A DNA stretch of 64,000 nucleotides from a virus. Shown here in pieces: positions 53,152 to 61,574 of the stretch. The translations under genes were made by a program, and so were the position numbers. Numbering within the stretch: the stretch's first letter is position 1; the number at the start of each line of letters is the position of its first letter. The stretch is from positions 1-64,000 of IMG/VR virus record IMGVR_UViG_3300008267_006855. One strand, written 5' to 3'. The notes beneath the pieces are model-generated. The model had not been told where the DNA came from and did no database searches. It worked only from the letters and a program-made list of their open reading frames with translations.

Positions 53152-54983
53152 TATTTTGTTGTTACTGTAACTGTAATTGCATATGGATCTAATTCATCCA
53201 ATGTTATGATTCTATTATATGTGGAGGAAACGATTCTTTTTGCTGGATATGCAACAATACGCATCATGCCGTCAGTACTAGCCAATGCAGTTGGTGCAAA
53301 ATTTTTGAGTGTTACTGTACCAGAAGAATAATCAACTACACCAGCATTTGTATCTGCTGTTGAACTAACCAACATATTTTTTACACCATTCTCAAAGTAA
53401 TATGTTTGTAGTGTTCCGTGGTTAGTATCAGATTCTTCAAAATAAACAGCAGGATAGAAGTTAACTTTTGCATCATATTGTGAAAAAGACGGTGTAATTG
53501 TTACTCTTTTCTCACCAAATCCTTTTTCCAATTGATTACCAAAATTAATAATATAATCTAAGTTTTTATTAAATGTTGGTATAAGTCTCTTTTGTAGATA
53601 AAGATCAAAATCAACTGCAACAATAGAAGCATTTAATCCTTTAACATATGTTATTAAATCTGAAAGAATAAATGTTGAATTGAATGTATTTAAATTTGCG
53701 TTACAGAAAGTGATGATACCTTGTCTAACTAAAGTTTTAATTTGTGCAGCAGTCAATGTTGTTTTGTTTTGATCGTACAGAATGTCACTCTTTAGAATTA
53801 AATAAACATAATCAACTTCTACCAATTCTGGTGTTACTGTTACCACAGAAATTGGTTTAATAACATCTTCAAGTATAACTTGTTTTTCATAGTCTGTCAA
53901 ATTGTACGCACCTTGTGGTTTGATTGCAATTAAGACTTGACCGTAACGAGGTGGATTATTTTCTTCACCACCCCAAACAGAAACAGCTTGAATTGGTATA
54001 TTAAATTTATTTTGTTGAATAACTGTCATGTAATCATTTTTTGTAACTGCACGGCCTTGAGCTGCGTATGCTTTTGGTGCCTGAAATTTAATAGAATCTA
54101 CACTTTCTCTGTTAGATCCAAAAGAAGCTTTTTGTAAAGGTGTTATTGTTGGGTTGCCGTAACCACTCACACTTTGTGTTATAGTAAAATTATTTGCACC
54201 TCTGGATGATGTACCTCTTGTAACAATGTATGAAATGTATACAATGTTTCCATTATCTAATTTTTTACCTAATACTCCATCGCCAAATTGAATTTCGTAT
54301 TTTCCATCAATACTTTCTTGCAAGAAAAATACTTTACTTGTATCTTCTAATGTTAGATGGTTTGTTGCAAGTGTGTAAGTATCAGAAGTGTTATCGATTG
54401 ATGATTTTTGTACGATAACAGAAATTGATGATGTGTCTACCGTTACTTCTGGTATACTAAAAAGAAGTTTTGGATTTGTTGACAAATTAACAACGTATGT
54501 CAAACGAGCTGGTATACCTTGTTTTAATGTTACATTTGAAAATAAAGCGATATTATTTGAAGTGTTTACTGTAGTTTCATCAACCGTTACAAAGTTATAG
54601 TTGATACTGTTAACAGCTTCAGAAATAAAATTGGTAAATTTTGGTAATGTTAATGAACCTTCTACCACATTATTAAATTGAATATTTACTTTGGCTGTTG
54701 GTGCAGTATAAGATTGTGGAGAATAATTTAAAAGTTTTGCATGAGAAACAACTGATGCTCTTTGAGTAGCTGTATCTAAAAACATCTCATTTGCAACCAT
54801 ATTTAAATAATAAGCATTGTATTGTGTATTATACGCCAATATGTCAATTAATGTTGCAAGTGCAGAACCTTCATAGTTATAGTCATTTAATACGTTTTGA
54901 GATTTTAAATAAGTTTTTAGATTTTGTTTTATCGTATCAAAATCTAATTCTGTTATTTTCATTTCTGAGTTTGCGCCAGCCAT
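53151..54983 (-). CDS. gp6: Baseplate wedge protein gp6
   Basis: A 610-residue protein (T4 gp6: 660). The N-terminus KITELDFDTIKQNLKTYLKSQ..DYNYEGSALATLIDILAYNTQYNAYYLNMVANEMFLDTATQRASVVSHAKLLNYSP is the diagnostic gp6 signature. The middle IQFGDGVLGKKLDNGNIVYISYIVTRG and the RAVTKNDYMTVIQ region belong to the baseplate J-like core. gp6 forms the ring of the wedge and binds gp25 and gp53. It follows gp25 by 1 base and precedes the gp7-position gene with a one-base overlap, typical of the conserved T4 wedge operon. Confidence 0.93.
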   Translation of the reverse strand: MAGANSEMKITELDFDTIKQNLKTYLKSQNVLNDYNYEGSALATLIDILAYNTQYNAYYLNMVANEMFLDTATQRASVVSHAKLLNYSPQSYTAPTAKVNIQFNNVVEGSLTLPKFTNFISEAVNSINYNFVTVDETTVNTSNNIALFSNVTLKQGIPARLTYVVNLSTNPKLLFSIPEVTVDTSSISVIVQKSSIDNTSDTYTLATNHLTLEDTSKVFFLQESIDGKYEIQFGDGVLGKKLDNGNIVYISYIVTRGTSSRGANNFTITQSVSGYGNPTITPLQKASFGSNRESVDSIKFQAPKAYAAQGRAVTKNDYMTVIQQNKFNIPIQAVSVWGGEENNPPRYGQVLIAIKPQGAYNLTDYEKQVILEDVIKPISVVTVTPELVEVDYVYLILKSDILYDQNKTTLTAAQIKTLVRQGIITFCNANLNTFNSTFILSDLITYVKGLNASIVAVDFDLYLQKRLIPTFNKNLDYIINFGNQLEKGFGEKRVTITPSFSQYDAKVNFYPAVYFEESDTNHGTLQTYYFENGVKNMLVSSTADTNAGVVDYSSGTVTLKNFAPTALASTDGMMRIVAYPAKRIVSSTYNRIITLDELDPYAITVTVTTK

Positions 54984-54984
54984 T

Positions 54985-55374
54985 TTATCTATTTCTCTCT
55001 AAAATAAGTTGCACTTCTATAGGTGTTGTTGAATTTTCCATGTAGAATGACAAGCTCAATGAATATGCGTTTTTATCTGGTTGTGGGTTTACGTGTAAAC
55101 TTTTTATGATTGCTCTAGGTTCATATTTTTCCAACATTGATCTACATTCTTTTTCTAAAGCTATACCAGTCAAAGGTGATATCAACTCAAATAAGAGTGC
55201 GTCAAGATTGGATCCTAGGTCAGGATTAAAAGGTCTTTCAAATTTTCTGGTAGACAATAAATTGCGAATAGACCTAAGAACTGCTTTTTCGTTATAACTT
55301 AAAGCAATATCTTTGGTTACCGGTTTTTTGGTAAAAGTAAAATCTATATCGGAATATATTATTTCGGTTGCCAT
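54985..55374 (-). CDS. gp25: Baseplate wedge protein gp25
   Basis: A 129-residue protein (T4 gp25: 132). YSDIDFTFTKKPVTKDIALSYNEKAVLRSIRNLLST..RPFNPDLGSNLDALLFELISPLTGIALEKECRSMLEKYEPR is the gp25 family core, a small wedge protein related to T6SS TssE. The IxxIxxLLSTxxxERPFxPxxGSxLxxLLFE region is intact. gp25 stabilises the wedge and links it to the sheath start. It lies 1 base from gp6. Confidence 0.95.
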   Translation of the reverse strand: MATEIIYSDIDFTFTKKPVTKDIALSYNEKAVLRSIRNLLSTRKFERPFNPDLGSNLDALLFELISPLTGIALEKECRSMLEKYEPRAIIKSLHVNPQPDKNAYSLSLSFYMENSTTPIEVQLILERNR

Positions 55375-55378
55375 CTGT

Positions 55379-55386
55379 TATTTATT
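55379..55386 (-). promoter_or_regulatory. Late-promoter-like octamer AATAAATA
   Basis: The minus strand reads GGTAATAAATAACAG. It overlaps the end of the upstream stop codon and lies only 4 bases before the gp25 ATG, so its activity is doubtful; chance is likely in such AT-rich sequence. Confidence 0.25.
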
Positions 55387-56203
55387 ACCCTATCCTATCA
55401 AGTAGTTTATCAGATCCTACATAATTCTTCAATAAAGCAGATTCTGAGTTACCTATATCTTTGAATTGAATGACATTCTGTACTTTGTCTACTGTAGTTT
55501 TAACATTTGTGTAATAAGTAATATCGTGGGTTTGTCTGGTTGACAAAAAGGTATTGATATTTGTCATTAATGTGTTAAGAGTGGTTTTTATGGAAGATGA
55601 AAGGTTTGAACTTTTACTTGTAGAACCAAATTCATCAGTACTAACCGATACAGAATTTTGCACCGTACTTGAATATGGTGCAAAAGAAACTGCGTTAGCA
55701 CCAACCTGTGGTCCAACTAAAACACTAGTAAAAGAACCCATCATAACCGAAGTATTAGTAATGTCATCAGTTTGATTTGAAATGTATACAAGTTGTTTTG
55801 AATAATTAACTGCAGGTCTATAATAAGGATTTACCGTATCATTTGGATCCCATGCAGTTACACCAGAAATTCTATTTGTATGTGCCAAAAAGTTTGTTGA
55901 TGTCTGCAACAAAGCATAAGACACATTGGCTACAGTTTCTAATCCAGAACAACCATTGGCCCAATAGTAAATATTATTTGCTGTGTTTATAATTGTTGAT
56001 GTATTGGTTGAACAAGGATTTTTAAAATAACCTCCAACAGTATTGTTTGTAACATCCTGTGCCATCCAAGAATCCATAAATGGAGGCATTTTGTCCAACA
56101 TATTTAAAGTATTTTGTGGATATTCTTCTACTGCACCATTTGGATCATCAAAGTTGTAACCCAATGTATCATAAAATCCTTCTGCATTTTCAATTTTTGC
56201 CAT
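55385..56203 (-). CDS. Unknown baseplate-region protein
   Basis: About 272 residues from ATG 56203 (MAKIENAEGFYDTLGYNFDDPNG), chosen because an AAGAGG site stands at good distance and the alternative start at 56233 overlaps the upstream gene. It has PPFMDSWMAQDVTNNTVGGYFKNPC, NNIYYWANGCSGLETVANVSYALL and a serine-rich C-terminal helix region (SSLSSSIKTTLNTLMTNINTFLSTRQTHDITYYTNVKTTVDKVQNV). No family is recognised. The position between the spike and gp25 suggests a baseplate component. Confidence 0.7.
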   Translation of the reverse strand: MAKIENAEGFYDTLGYNFDDPNGAVEEYPQNTLNMLDKMPPFMDSWMAQDVTNNTVGGYFKNPCSTNTSTIINTANNIYYWANGCSGLETVANVSYALLQTSTNFLAHTNRISGVTAWDPNDTVNPYYRPAVNYSKQLVYISNQTDDITNTSVMMGSFTSVLVGPQVGANAVSFAPYSSTVQNSVSVSTDEFGSTSKSSNLSSSIKTTLNTLMTNINTFLSTRQTHDITYYTNVKTTVDKVQNVIQFKDIGNSESALLKNYVGSDKLLDRIG

Positions 56204-56213
56204 TATTAACCTC

Positions 56214-57071
56214 TTAAACCATTGGTGGGCCAATTAATGGTGTTGGTGCACCAAGATTGCCCGTGTGTACATGAGAATTATACATAGATACGTTTATCAC
56301 ATCAGTCATCCAAATTGCCTGCATAACAGAAAATAGTCCTAATGGTGCAACCACACTACCTATTGGTGCAAAAATACTACCAATAACATGAATACAACCT
56401 GGAACGGCTACAGGTGTTGCTGGTGTTGGCCAACCGAGTGACAAACCACCAGTTGAAGAACAGAAACCATATGGTCCTGCATACACACCCATGTTTGCAT
56501 TGATACGACTTTCTGCTGTCAATGAATCACATACAATTGAACCATTTACATACATATCAGAGTTTACATCAAGCGAAAAAGCACCAGATAATCTTACTGC
56601 ACCGCCAAAGTTTTCATTTGCTTTGAGTGCAATATCCATGTCACCAAGAAATTCCATTTCACCTTTTGCTCTGAGATTATAATCACCTTGAACAATCATG
56701 TTATAGTCACCGTCAACCCTAGTTGACATATCACCTTTTACGTGCATATTTGCATCGCCATGTATGGTAATATTGCAAAAACCTTTGATTTCTACGTTAT
56801 TTTTGCCTGCAATAATCTGATAATTGTCACCAAAGACTTTATACACCTGGTCACCGTTAGTATGCATCTCAATAAAGTTTTTTGATTTGCCGTGCTGCAG
56901 GCGAATACGTTCTCTGGATGGCGTATCATCCATTTCAAACTTATGACCAGATTCCGTTTGTGTTACACGATTATATGGGTATAATGCAGGAAACTCTGGT
57001 GATTGAGATTCTGGTTCTTGCCATAAACTAGTATCCCTAGGTTCTTTGGGATTTTGCACATCATCAGCCAT
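56214..57071 (-). CDS. Spike beta-helix protein (gp5 C-terminal-like)
   Basis: A 285-residue protein. Residues 1-75 are an unstructured/acidic start followed by SRERIRLQHGKSKNFIEMHTNGD. Residues about 78-150 are a regular beta-helix repeat (VFGDNYQIIAGKNNVEIKGFCNITIHGDANMHVKGDMS..) as in the gp5/VgrG needle. The C-terminus YNSHVHTGNLGAPTPLIGPPMV is the HxHxGxxGxPTPxxxPP end seen in spike proteins and baseplate V-type proteins. No lysozyme domain and no OB-fold: those parts are absent, and the OB-fold lies two genes away at 57955-58416. It probably forms the membrane-piercing needle. Confidence 0.85.
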   Translation of the reverse strand: MADDVQNPKEPRDTSLWQEPESQSPEFPALYPYNRVTQTESGHKFEMDDTPSRERIRLQHGKSKNFIEMHTNGDQVYKVFGDNYQIIAGKNNVEIKGFCNITIHGDANMHVKGDMSTRVDGDYNMIVQGDYNLRAKGEMEFLGDMDIALKANENFGGAVRLSGAFSLDVNSDMYVNGSIVCDSLTAESRINANMGVYAGPYGFCSSTGGLSLGWPTPATPVAVPGCIHVIGSIFAPIGSVVAPLGLFSVMQAIWMTDVINVSMYNSHVHTGNLGAPTPLIGPPMV

Positions 57072-57955
57072 TATGCAGGACCTTTACTGTCACTTGGTGA
57101 AAAATTTTGAATTATATTTTGTTCTATTTGTGCAGGAGTTGGTATAGTTGATCCAACTTTCTTCAATATTTGATCAGAAGCTCTAAGATCAGCTGCACTT
57201 GTTGGTGAAGTTAAACCTGTTGTTGCAGCACCTGCAATTGCAACCGTATTTGTAACAACTTGTTGAGCACCAACCAAAACTTGTTGAGCTGCTGTAAAAA
57301 CTTCTCCTGCGGCGCCGATTAAATCTTTATAACTTCCAGGTGGATCTCCTACACCAAATTGATCAAAAGCTCCGGTAGCATCACCGGCAGCTGCTGCTTC
57401 TTCTGCTAAAACTTCCGACCAAACATCAGCAAATAATGATCCTATTGCTTTTAATATTTGGCCAATACAACCTTTAAACCACGATAATACTCTAGCTGGT
57501 AAACTAAGAATCCATTGTAAAATGGCTTTTAATCTAATGATAACAGCAAGAACATATTTTTGAAAATCTAAAATTGGTTTAATGTATTCTTTATATATTG
57601 TCTTTATTTCTTGCGCTATTTGTTTAAGTTTATTAATCAATGCTGATGGTACACCAGAAGGATCTCCTAAACCCAAAAATCTTTGAATTGCTCTAATACC
57701 AGTTCGAACAGCTTGAGCGATTGCTTTTAGAAACTTTTTAACACCTATGTTTTTCTTTAACTCCAAAGAAAAGTCACAAGAATGTGCTCTAGATGCATTT
57801 GTTGCAGATGTACTACTATTTGCAACACGACCTACGGCTGGTGATGGTATTGTTGGTATTCCAACTACTTGAGAATCGTATGTATAATTTGGTCTAGGTG
57901 CATTGGTTTCTATACCAGATGCATTTGTTGGAGCTAATTTTGCATCACTTGCCAT
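57071..57955 (-). CDS. Helical, possibly membrane-active hub-region protein
   Basis: A 294-residue protein. Residues 1-60 are low-complexity (Ser, Thr, Asn, Pro). Residues about 66-180 are a long helical stretch with alternating basic and hydrophobic runs (KKFLKAIAQAVRTGIRAIQRFLGLG; YVLAVIIRLKAILQWILSLPARVLSWFKG). This is strongly hydrophobic and cationic, as in membrane-active or tape-measure-like proteins. The C-terminus is Ala/Ser/Thr-rich with PTPAQIEQNIIQNFSPSDSKGPA. It lies between the OB-fold and beta-helix parts of the spike, with one-base overlaps on both sides. Role unknown; ejection or membrane passage is inference. Confidence 0.7.
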   Translation of the reverse strand: MASDAKLAPTNASGIETNAPRPNYTYDSQVVGIPTIPSPAVGRVANSSTSATNASRAHSCDFSLELKKNIGVKKFLKAIAQAVRTGIRAIQRFLGLGDPSGVPSALINKLKQIAQEIKTIYKEYIKPILDFQKYVLAVIIRLKAILQWILSLPARVLSWFKGCIGQILKAIGSLFADVWSEVLAEEAAAAGDATGAFDQFGVGDPPGSYKDLIGAAGEVFTAAQQVLVGAQQVVTNTVAIAGAATTGLTSPTSAADLRASDQILKKVGSTIPTPAQIEQNIIQNFSPSDSKGPA

Positions 57956-58416
57956 TATGCGTCCCTCTCAGCGTTTGATTGATTAACATAAATTGATTCA
58001 CCGTAAAAGTTTTCTTCACCTTGTACATCTGCATCAGTTGATGATTGTGTGCCACCAACAGATGATGGTGTCAAGTCAAACGATTGTGAACTCGATGTGC
58101 CAGATCCTGGTCTAGAAGATGCACCTCTTTTTATACCAGGCAGAACACCCATCATGACAGGAAACTGTGCTGCATCACCATCCATGAAAAACCCCACAAC
58201 CCAATCACCAATTCTAGGTGTACTAAAGGTATCAGCGTTATTTATTGGATGCATAGCAGATGCCCAAGGCAAATCTTTGGTTGGTAATTTTTGTTGATTG
58301 TTATCATGCCAACCAAATATTCTAACTTGACAGCGAGCGAGGCCCAATGGATCAACTCTAGTCTCCACAACACCAACCCACCAACGAAAACCATCTTTAC
58401 CTAAAAAATTTTCCAT
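57955..58416 (-). CDS. Baseplate spike OB-fold protein (gp5 N-terminal-like)
   Basis: A 153-residue protein. KDGFRWWVGVVETRVDPLGLARCQVRIFGWHD..LPTKDLPWASAMHPI..TFSTPRIGDWVVGFFMDGDAAQFPVMMGVLPG is the OB-fold of gp5 and related spike bases, with the PxxGDWVxGFFxDGDxxxxPVMMG signature. The lysozyme domain is absent. The last 60 residues are a Ser/Gly/Gln-rich linker ending DADVQGEENFYGESI, the same tag that occurs twice at the end of the hub gene upstream. It binds the gp27-like hub (expected from T4) and carries the needle. It overlaps its neighbours by one base. Confidence 0.85.
   Translation of the reverse strand: MENFLGKDGFRWWVGVVETRVDPLGLARCQVRIFGWHDNNQQKLPTKDLPWASAMHPINNADTFSTPRIGDWVVGFFMDGDAAQFPVMMGVLPGIKRGASSRPGSGTSSSQSFDLTPSSVGGTQSSTDADVQGEENFYGESIYVNQSNAERDA
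57992..58035. repeat. Hub-tag direct repeat, copy 1 (in OB-fold gene)
   Basis: Encodes DADVQGEENFYGESI at the C-terminus of the spike OB-fold protein. It is closely similar at DNA level to 58444-58478 and 58515-58557. Confidence 0.75.
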
Positions 58417-59951
58417 TAAATCGATTCACCATAAGTATTGTTTCCGTAAAAATCTTCATTGCCTTGTATATCTGCATCTGCGTTAACATTATTGTTAACA
58501 ACATTGACATTTATGGCTTCACCATAAAAGTTTTCTCCACCTTGAATATCTGCATCACCAAAGCCAGTTCGTAAATTTGAAATGTCATTGTAAAAATCTG
58601 TTATGCCAGATAAAGACCTATTTTGTGCAGTATCTTGATCGATATCTGCATGGTCTTGTATAGAACTGTCTTTAGCAACCTCTAAAACTGTTTGATATAC
58701 TGATGGTGCAACAATAACGTGCCGCACGGCATTTACCAAATATCTTCCAGAGAAAAATTTATCAAGTTCTTTATTAGTTCCTGTTGATAAAGAATATAAA
58801 TTAAATTCAATTACTTGACCTGGAGTAATATTTGGATCTCCTGGTATTGTCATTTTTAAAACATTATAATTTGCCATAGCCAACTCTGCGGTTCTATGTG
58901 GCACAAATTTTTCTATTCTTATATCTTCACCAAGAGTTTCTTTTGATCCATTTATAAATGGTACATTATTTTGATCTTTATTTGTAACTACTAATTTAAG
59001 TTTACCTTCAGGTGATTGTGTCTGAGTTGCGCCTTTTTTATTTCTTTTAAAATTTACTGCATCACCAGGATTTAAACGTTTTTTATAATTTTGATTGTAA
59101 TTGTAATCAGTTACATTAAAGTTTCTTGTTAAAGGATCTATTGAAATTAATCGATTTGAAAAAGTTCCAGAATCAATATCTTCTAACATATCATGTGTTT
59201 TAATAACTTCAAAATTTAATACACTTACCATGTCAGATTGAAAATTTTGATATTGATCTGGTAAATTTAAAGCTTGATATTTGTATTTTGCGTATGATTT
59301 TTGTCCCATCATACGTGATAACGAATCGAATTGAAAGCCATTTTTATTCTCAAAAAATATCATATCAGCAGTTTCGCCACCGTTGTATAGTGGTCGAGCA
59401 TAGTTTGATAACCAACTGATTGCTTCGATAGGTTTTGCTCTTGGTATTACAAAATCATACAAACCACTTGTAGGTAATATGTTTAGTTTTGATGTTGGTA
59501 TTCTTAACTCTAAATTTAGAATTGTTGCAACCATTTCAGATATTGGTTTGTCTTTAAATACTCTCACAACCTTTGACTGTTCAGACAATAACAATTCTTC
59601 TGAACAAAAATATAAAGTATAGAATTCCACCATCATATTGCCTGAAGGTGTTCTTGGTCCAATCTTGTATACTCTAAATTTTTTCTTTACTCCAGAGTTA
59701 CCACCAGAACCTAAACTCTTATCAAATTGCACCTCTATAATTTCATTACCACTTAGTTGTAACTTTTGTATAAGACCTAAAGCATCTGAAATTGTAACAA
59801 AACCAGAAGTTACAAAACCATATAAATCTTCATAATATGAAAACTCATACATTAACTGTTTAATGTCTATTTGTACATTATTTCCAGTAATTAAATTTAA
59901 TTTTTCAAGAGAAAAATCTTGTGCAAAAGCTAATCCTGAACCAATAGCCAT
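58416..59951 (-). CDS. gp27: Baseplate hub protein gp27-like
   Basis: A 511-residue protein (T4 gp27: 391). The N-terminal FSLEKLNLITGNNVQIDIKQLMYEFSYYEDLYGFVTSGFVTISDALG, with QLSGNEIIEVQF, RVYKIGPR, FYTLYFCSEELLLSEQSKVVRVFKDKPISEMVATIL and LNPGDAVNFK, is the gp27/gpD hub architecture. The C-terminal FFSGRYLVNAVRHVIVAPSVYQTVLEVAKDS belongs to the hub core. The last 60 residues carry two DADIQGxExFYGxxI tags also present in the OB-fold spike protein. The protein forms the trimeric hub that joins tube to spike. It is followed by the OB-fold gene with a one-base overlap. Confidence 0.87.
   Translation of the reverse strand: MAIGSGLAFAQDFSLEKLNLITGNNVQIDIKQLMYEFSYYEDLYGFVTSGFVTISDALGLIQKLQLSGNEIIEVQFDKSLGSGGNSGVKKKFRVYKIGPRTPSGNMMVEFYTLYFCSEELLLSEQSKVVRVFKDKPISEMVATILNLELRIPTSKLNILPTSGLYDFVIPRAKPIEAISWLSNYARPLYNGGETADMIFFENKNGFQFDSLSRMMGQKSYAKYKYQALNLPDQYQNFQSDMVSVLNFEVIKTHDMLEDIDSGTFSNRLISIDPLTRNFNVTDYNYNQNYKKRLNPGDAVNFKRNKKGATQTQSPEGKLKLVVTNKDQNNVPFINGSKETLGEDIRIEKFVPHRTAELAMANYNVLKMTIPGDPNITPGQVIEFNLYSLSTGTNKELDKFFSGRYLVNAVRHVIVAPSVYQTVLEVAKDSSIQDHADIDQDTAQNRSLSGITDFYNDISNLRTGFGDADIQGGENFYGEAINVNVVNNNVNADADIQGNEDFYGNNTYGESI
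58444..58478. repeat. Hub-tag direct repeat, copy 2 (end of hub gene)
   Basis: Encodes DADIQGNEDFYGN near the C-terminus of the gp27-like protein. Confidence 0.75.
58515..58557. repeat. Hub-tag direct repeat, copy 3 (hub gene)
   Basis: Encodes DADIQGGENFYGEAI in the gp27-like protein, 37 bases from copy 2. Confidence 0.75.
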
Positions 59952-59952
59952 A

Positions 59953-60555
59953 TTATGCCATCAATTCCAAAAGTTCTTTTTCCAACTGGTCTGCATATGC
60001 AGCATTGATTAATTTTATTTTTCTCTTTTTTTCATTTAAATTATACTCATAATCATATACAGAAACGGATCTTTTTGTTATTACAATTTCTACTTGGCCT
60101 GTTGCTGTTGTAACAATCGATTTTGATTCTACGGTAGAATCCCATGTTTCTTGATCAACCCGCACAGAAAAAGTAACTTTTCTATTTGTTGTTAATTCTG
60201 TTTGAGTTATTACTTTTTCATAATGATTTAAAAGATTTTGTGTATTAACATTGGGATATTTTGATTCCATGTAATTTTTAAAAACAATAGACTCTAAAGG
60301 CCAACCCCATTGTGCATCTAATATATTGTTTGGCAATAAAACCATCCAAAACCTAAAAGGATCATCATAATATTTGGCTGCAATAATTTCTGGTGTATCC
60401 GATTCTTGTATATCATATTCATAGTAGATTGATGAATTTTGTAATATTGCAGGTCTAACACTTGCTCTTGCTAATAAATTGGTATAAAGTATGGAATTAC
60501 CATTCTTTGTATAAACAACTGTTGGAAGAGTATCAAAATATCTTAATGAACCCAT
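59953..60555 (-). CDS. gp53: Baseplate wedge protein gp53
   Basis: A 200-residue protein (T4 gp53: 196). LRYFDTLPTVVY..TNLLARASVRPAILQNSSIYYEYDIQESDTPEIIAAKYYDDPFRFWMVLLPNNILDAQWGWPL is the gp53 signature, including a LysM-like core (DxPExIAxKYYxDPxxxWxxLLxN). gp53 is the wedge component that joins wedges around the hub. It lies 1 base from gp48 and 1 base from the hub gene, a conserved order. Confidence 0.92.
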   Translation of the reverse strand: MGSLRYFDTLPTVVYTKNGNSILYTNLLARASVRPAILQNSSIYYEYDIQESDTPEIIAAKYYDDPFRFWMVLLPNNILDAQWGWPLESIVFKNYMESKYPNVNTQNLLNHYEKVITQTELTTNRKVTFSVRVDQETWDSTVESKSIVTTATGQVEIVITKRSVSVYDYEYNLNEKKRKIKLINAAYADQLEKELLELMA

Positions 60556-60556
60556 T

Positions 60557-61537
60557 TTAATATCCTTGATTAATCATGTTTTTATCTATGAGTTCTATTT
60601 CTTTAAAATTCATAGTCAATGTTGTTTGAACCGGAGCTCCATCACTATGAGCAGACCATCCATTAGGTGCATAATTAACATCAATAGATGTTATAACACT
60701 TTCTGCAACTTTTGTAATGTGTTTATTTCTTACACCATTAAATAAAAAATCTACTTCAAAAGTATTAGGTATGTCATATAACATTCCAGCCACTCCACTA
60801 CGAATCGTTGGTGCAGCTGCACTTCTAAATTCTTTTACTATATTTCTGACTTCTATAGCTTCTTCTCTTGAAGTTGGTGTAAATGTAAATGCTAATTGAT
60901 AGTCTCTAAATGTTATGCCATCAAATAAAACTTGTTCTCTTGGATTTATAGCCAAACCACCAGTATTCAATAATAATTTTGTTACTGGTGAGTTTGCAAT
61001 AGATCCTACAGTTTGAGATAGTTTTCCTAAACCAGGTATGGCACTAGATGCTGCCAGAGCTACATCTTTTAAACTGGTTGCTCCATAACTTGGAGTATAA
61101 GGAAATGCAACAGTATCTGGCATATATAACGCTATAGTTTTAATTGGTGTTTTTTTTCTTTGTACAAAACTTGCATCTTTTAAAGCCGCTCGGCCACTTT
61201 CTGCAATTCCAGTAGCAACTTGGCCAGCTGCACTCCAAAGTTTTCCAATTCGATCCGTCGCAGATTGATCTTCGCCACCTACAGCGCTCGAAGCAGTTTC
61301 AAAGGCACCTGATACAGATTTGGCAGTATTTGTAGCGAGTTGAGAAGGTTCGATTTTATTAATCGTAAAATGAATATAATGACCTTTTGTTGCAGAACTT
61401 AAATCTTTTGGATATTTGTAACCAGCAAGATCATATCGAGAAGTTCCGAATAAAACACCTAAAGGTCCACCAGGTACATTAGTTATTCCAGGTATGGCAA
61501 CTCCACCAAGAGAATCGGGGATAGAAATGATGGCCAT
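60557..61537 (-). CDS. gp48: Baseplate tail-tube cap gp48
   Basis: A 326-residue protein (T4 gp48: 364). TIALYMPDTVAFPYTPSYG, NPREQVLFDGITFRDYQLAFTFTPTSREEAIEVRNIVKEFRSAAAP and TFEVDFLFNG..SVITSIDVNYAPNGWSAHSDGAPVQTTLTMNFKEIELI match the gp48/gp54 tube-cap fold, in which a tube-like domain (late residues) is preceded by an arm. gp48 sits on the hub and starts the tail tube. This is the first gene of the leftward block, after the divergent gap. Confidence 0.85.
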   Translation of the reverse strand: MAIISIPDSLGGVAIPGITNVPGGPLGVLFGTSRYDLAGYKYPKDLSSATKGHYIHFTINKIEPSQLATNTAKSVSGAFETASSAVGGEDQSATDRIGKLWSAAGQVATGIAESGRAALKDASFVQRKKTPIKTIALYMPDTVAFPYTPSYGATSLKDVALAASSAIPGLGKLSQTVGSIANSPVTKLLLNTGGLAINPREQVLFDGITFRDYQLAFTFTPTSREEAIEVRNIVKEFRSAAAPTIRSGVAGMLYDIPNTFEVDFLFNGVRNKHITKVAESVITSIDVNYAPNGWSAHSDGAPVQTTLTMNFKEIELIDKNMINQGY

Positions 61538-61566
61538 GAGATTGTCTTTCTAAGGTTGAATATACA

Positions 61567-61574
61567 TATTTATA
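61567..61574 (-). promoter_or_regulatory. Late promoter for the leftward baseplate block
   Basis: Exact TATAAATA on the minus strand in the 36-bp gap between the divergent gp48 and gp4 genes, 29 bases before the gp48 ATG (61537). Its first base is also the first base of the gp4 start codon. This is the best-placed late promoter of the window because it stands where no other promoter could serve the leftward genes. Confidence 0.65.

Noticed and set aside
56203-56233. Start of the unknown gene at 56233 rather than 56203
   Set aside because: It would overlap the upstream gene by 20 bases, whereas the ATG at 56203 has an AAGAGG site at good distance.
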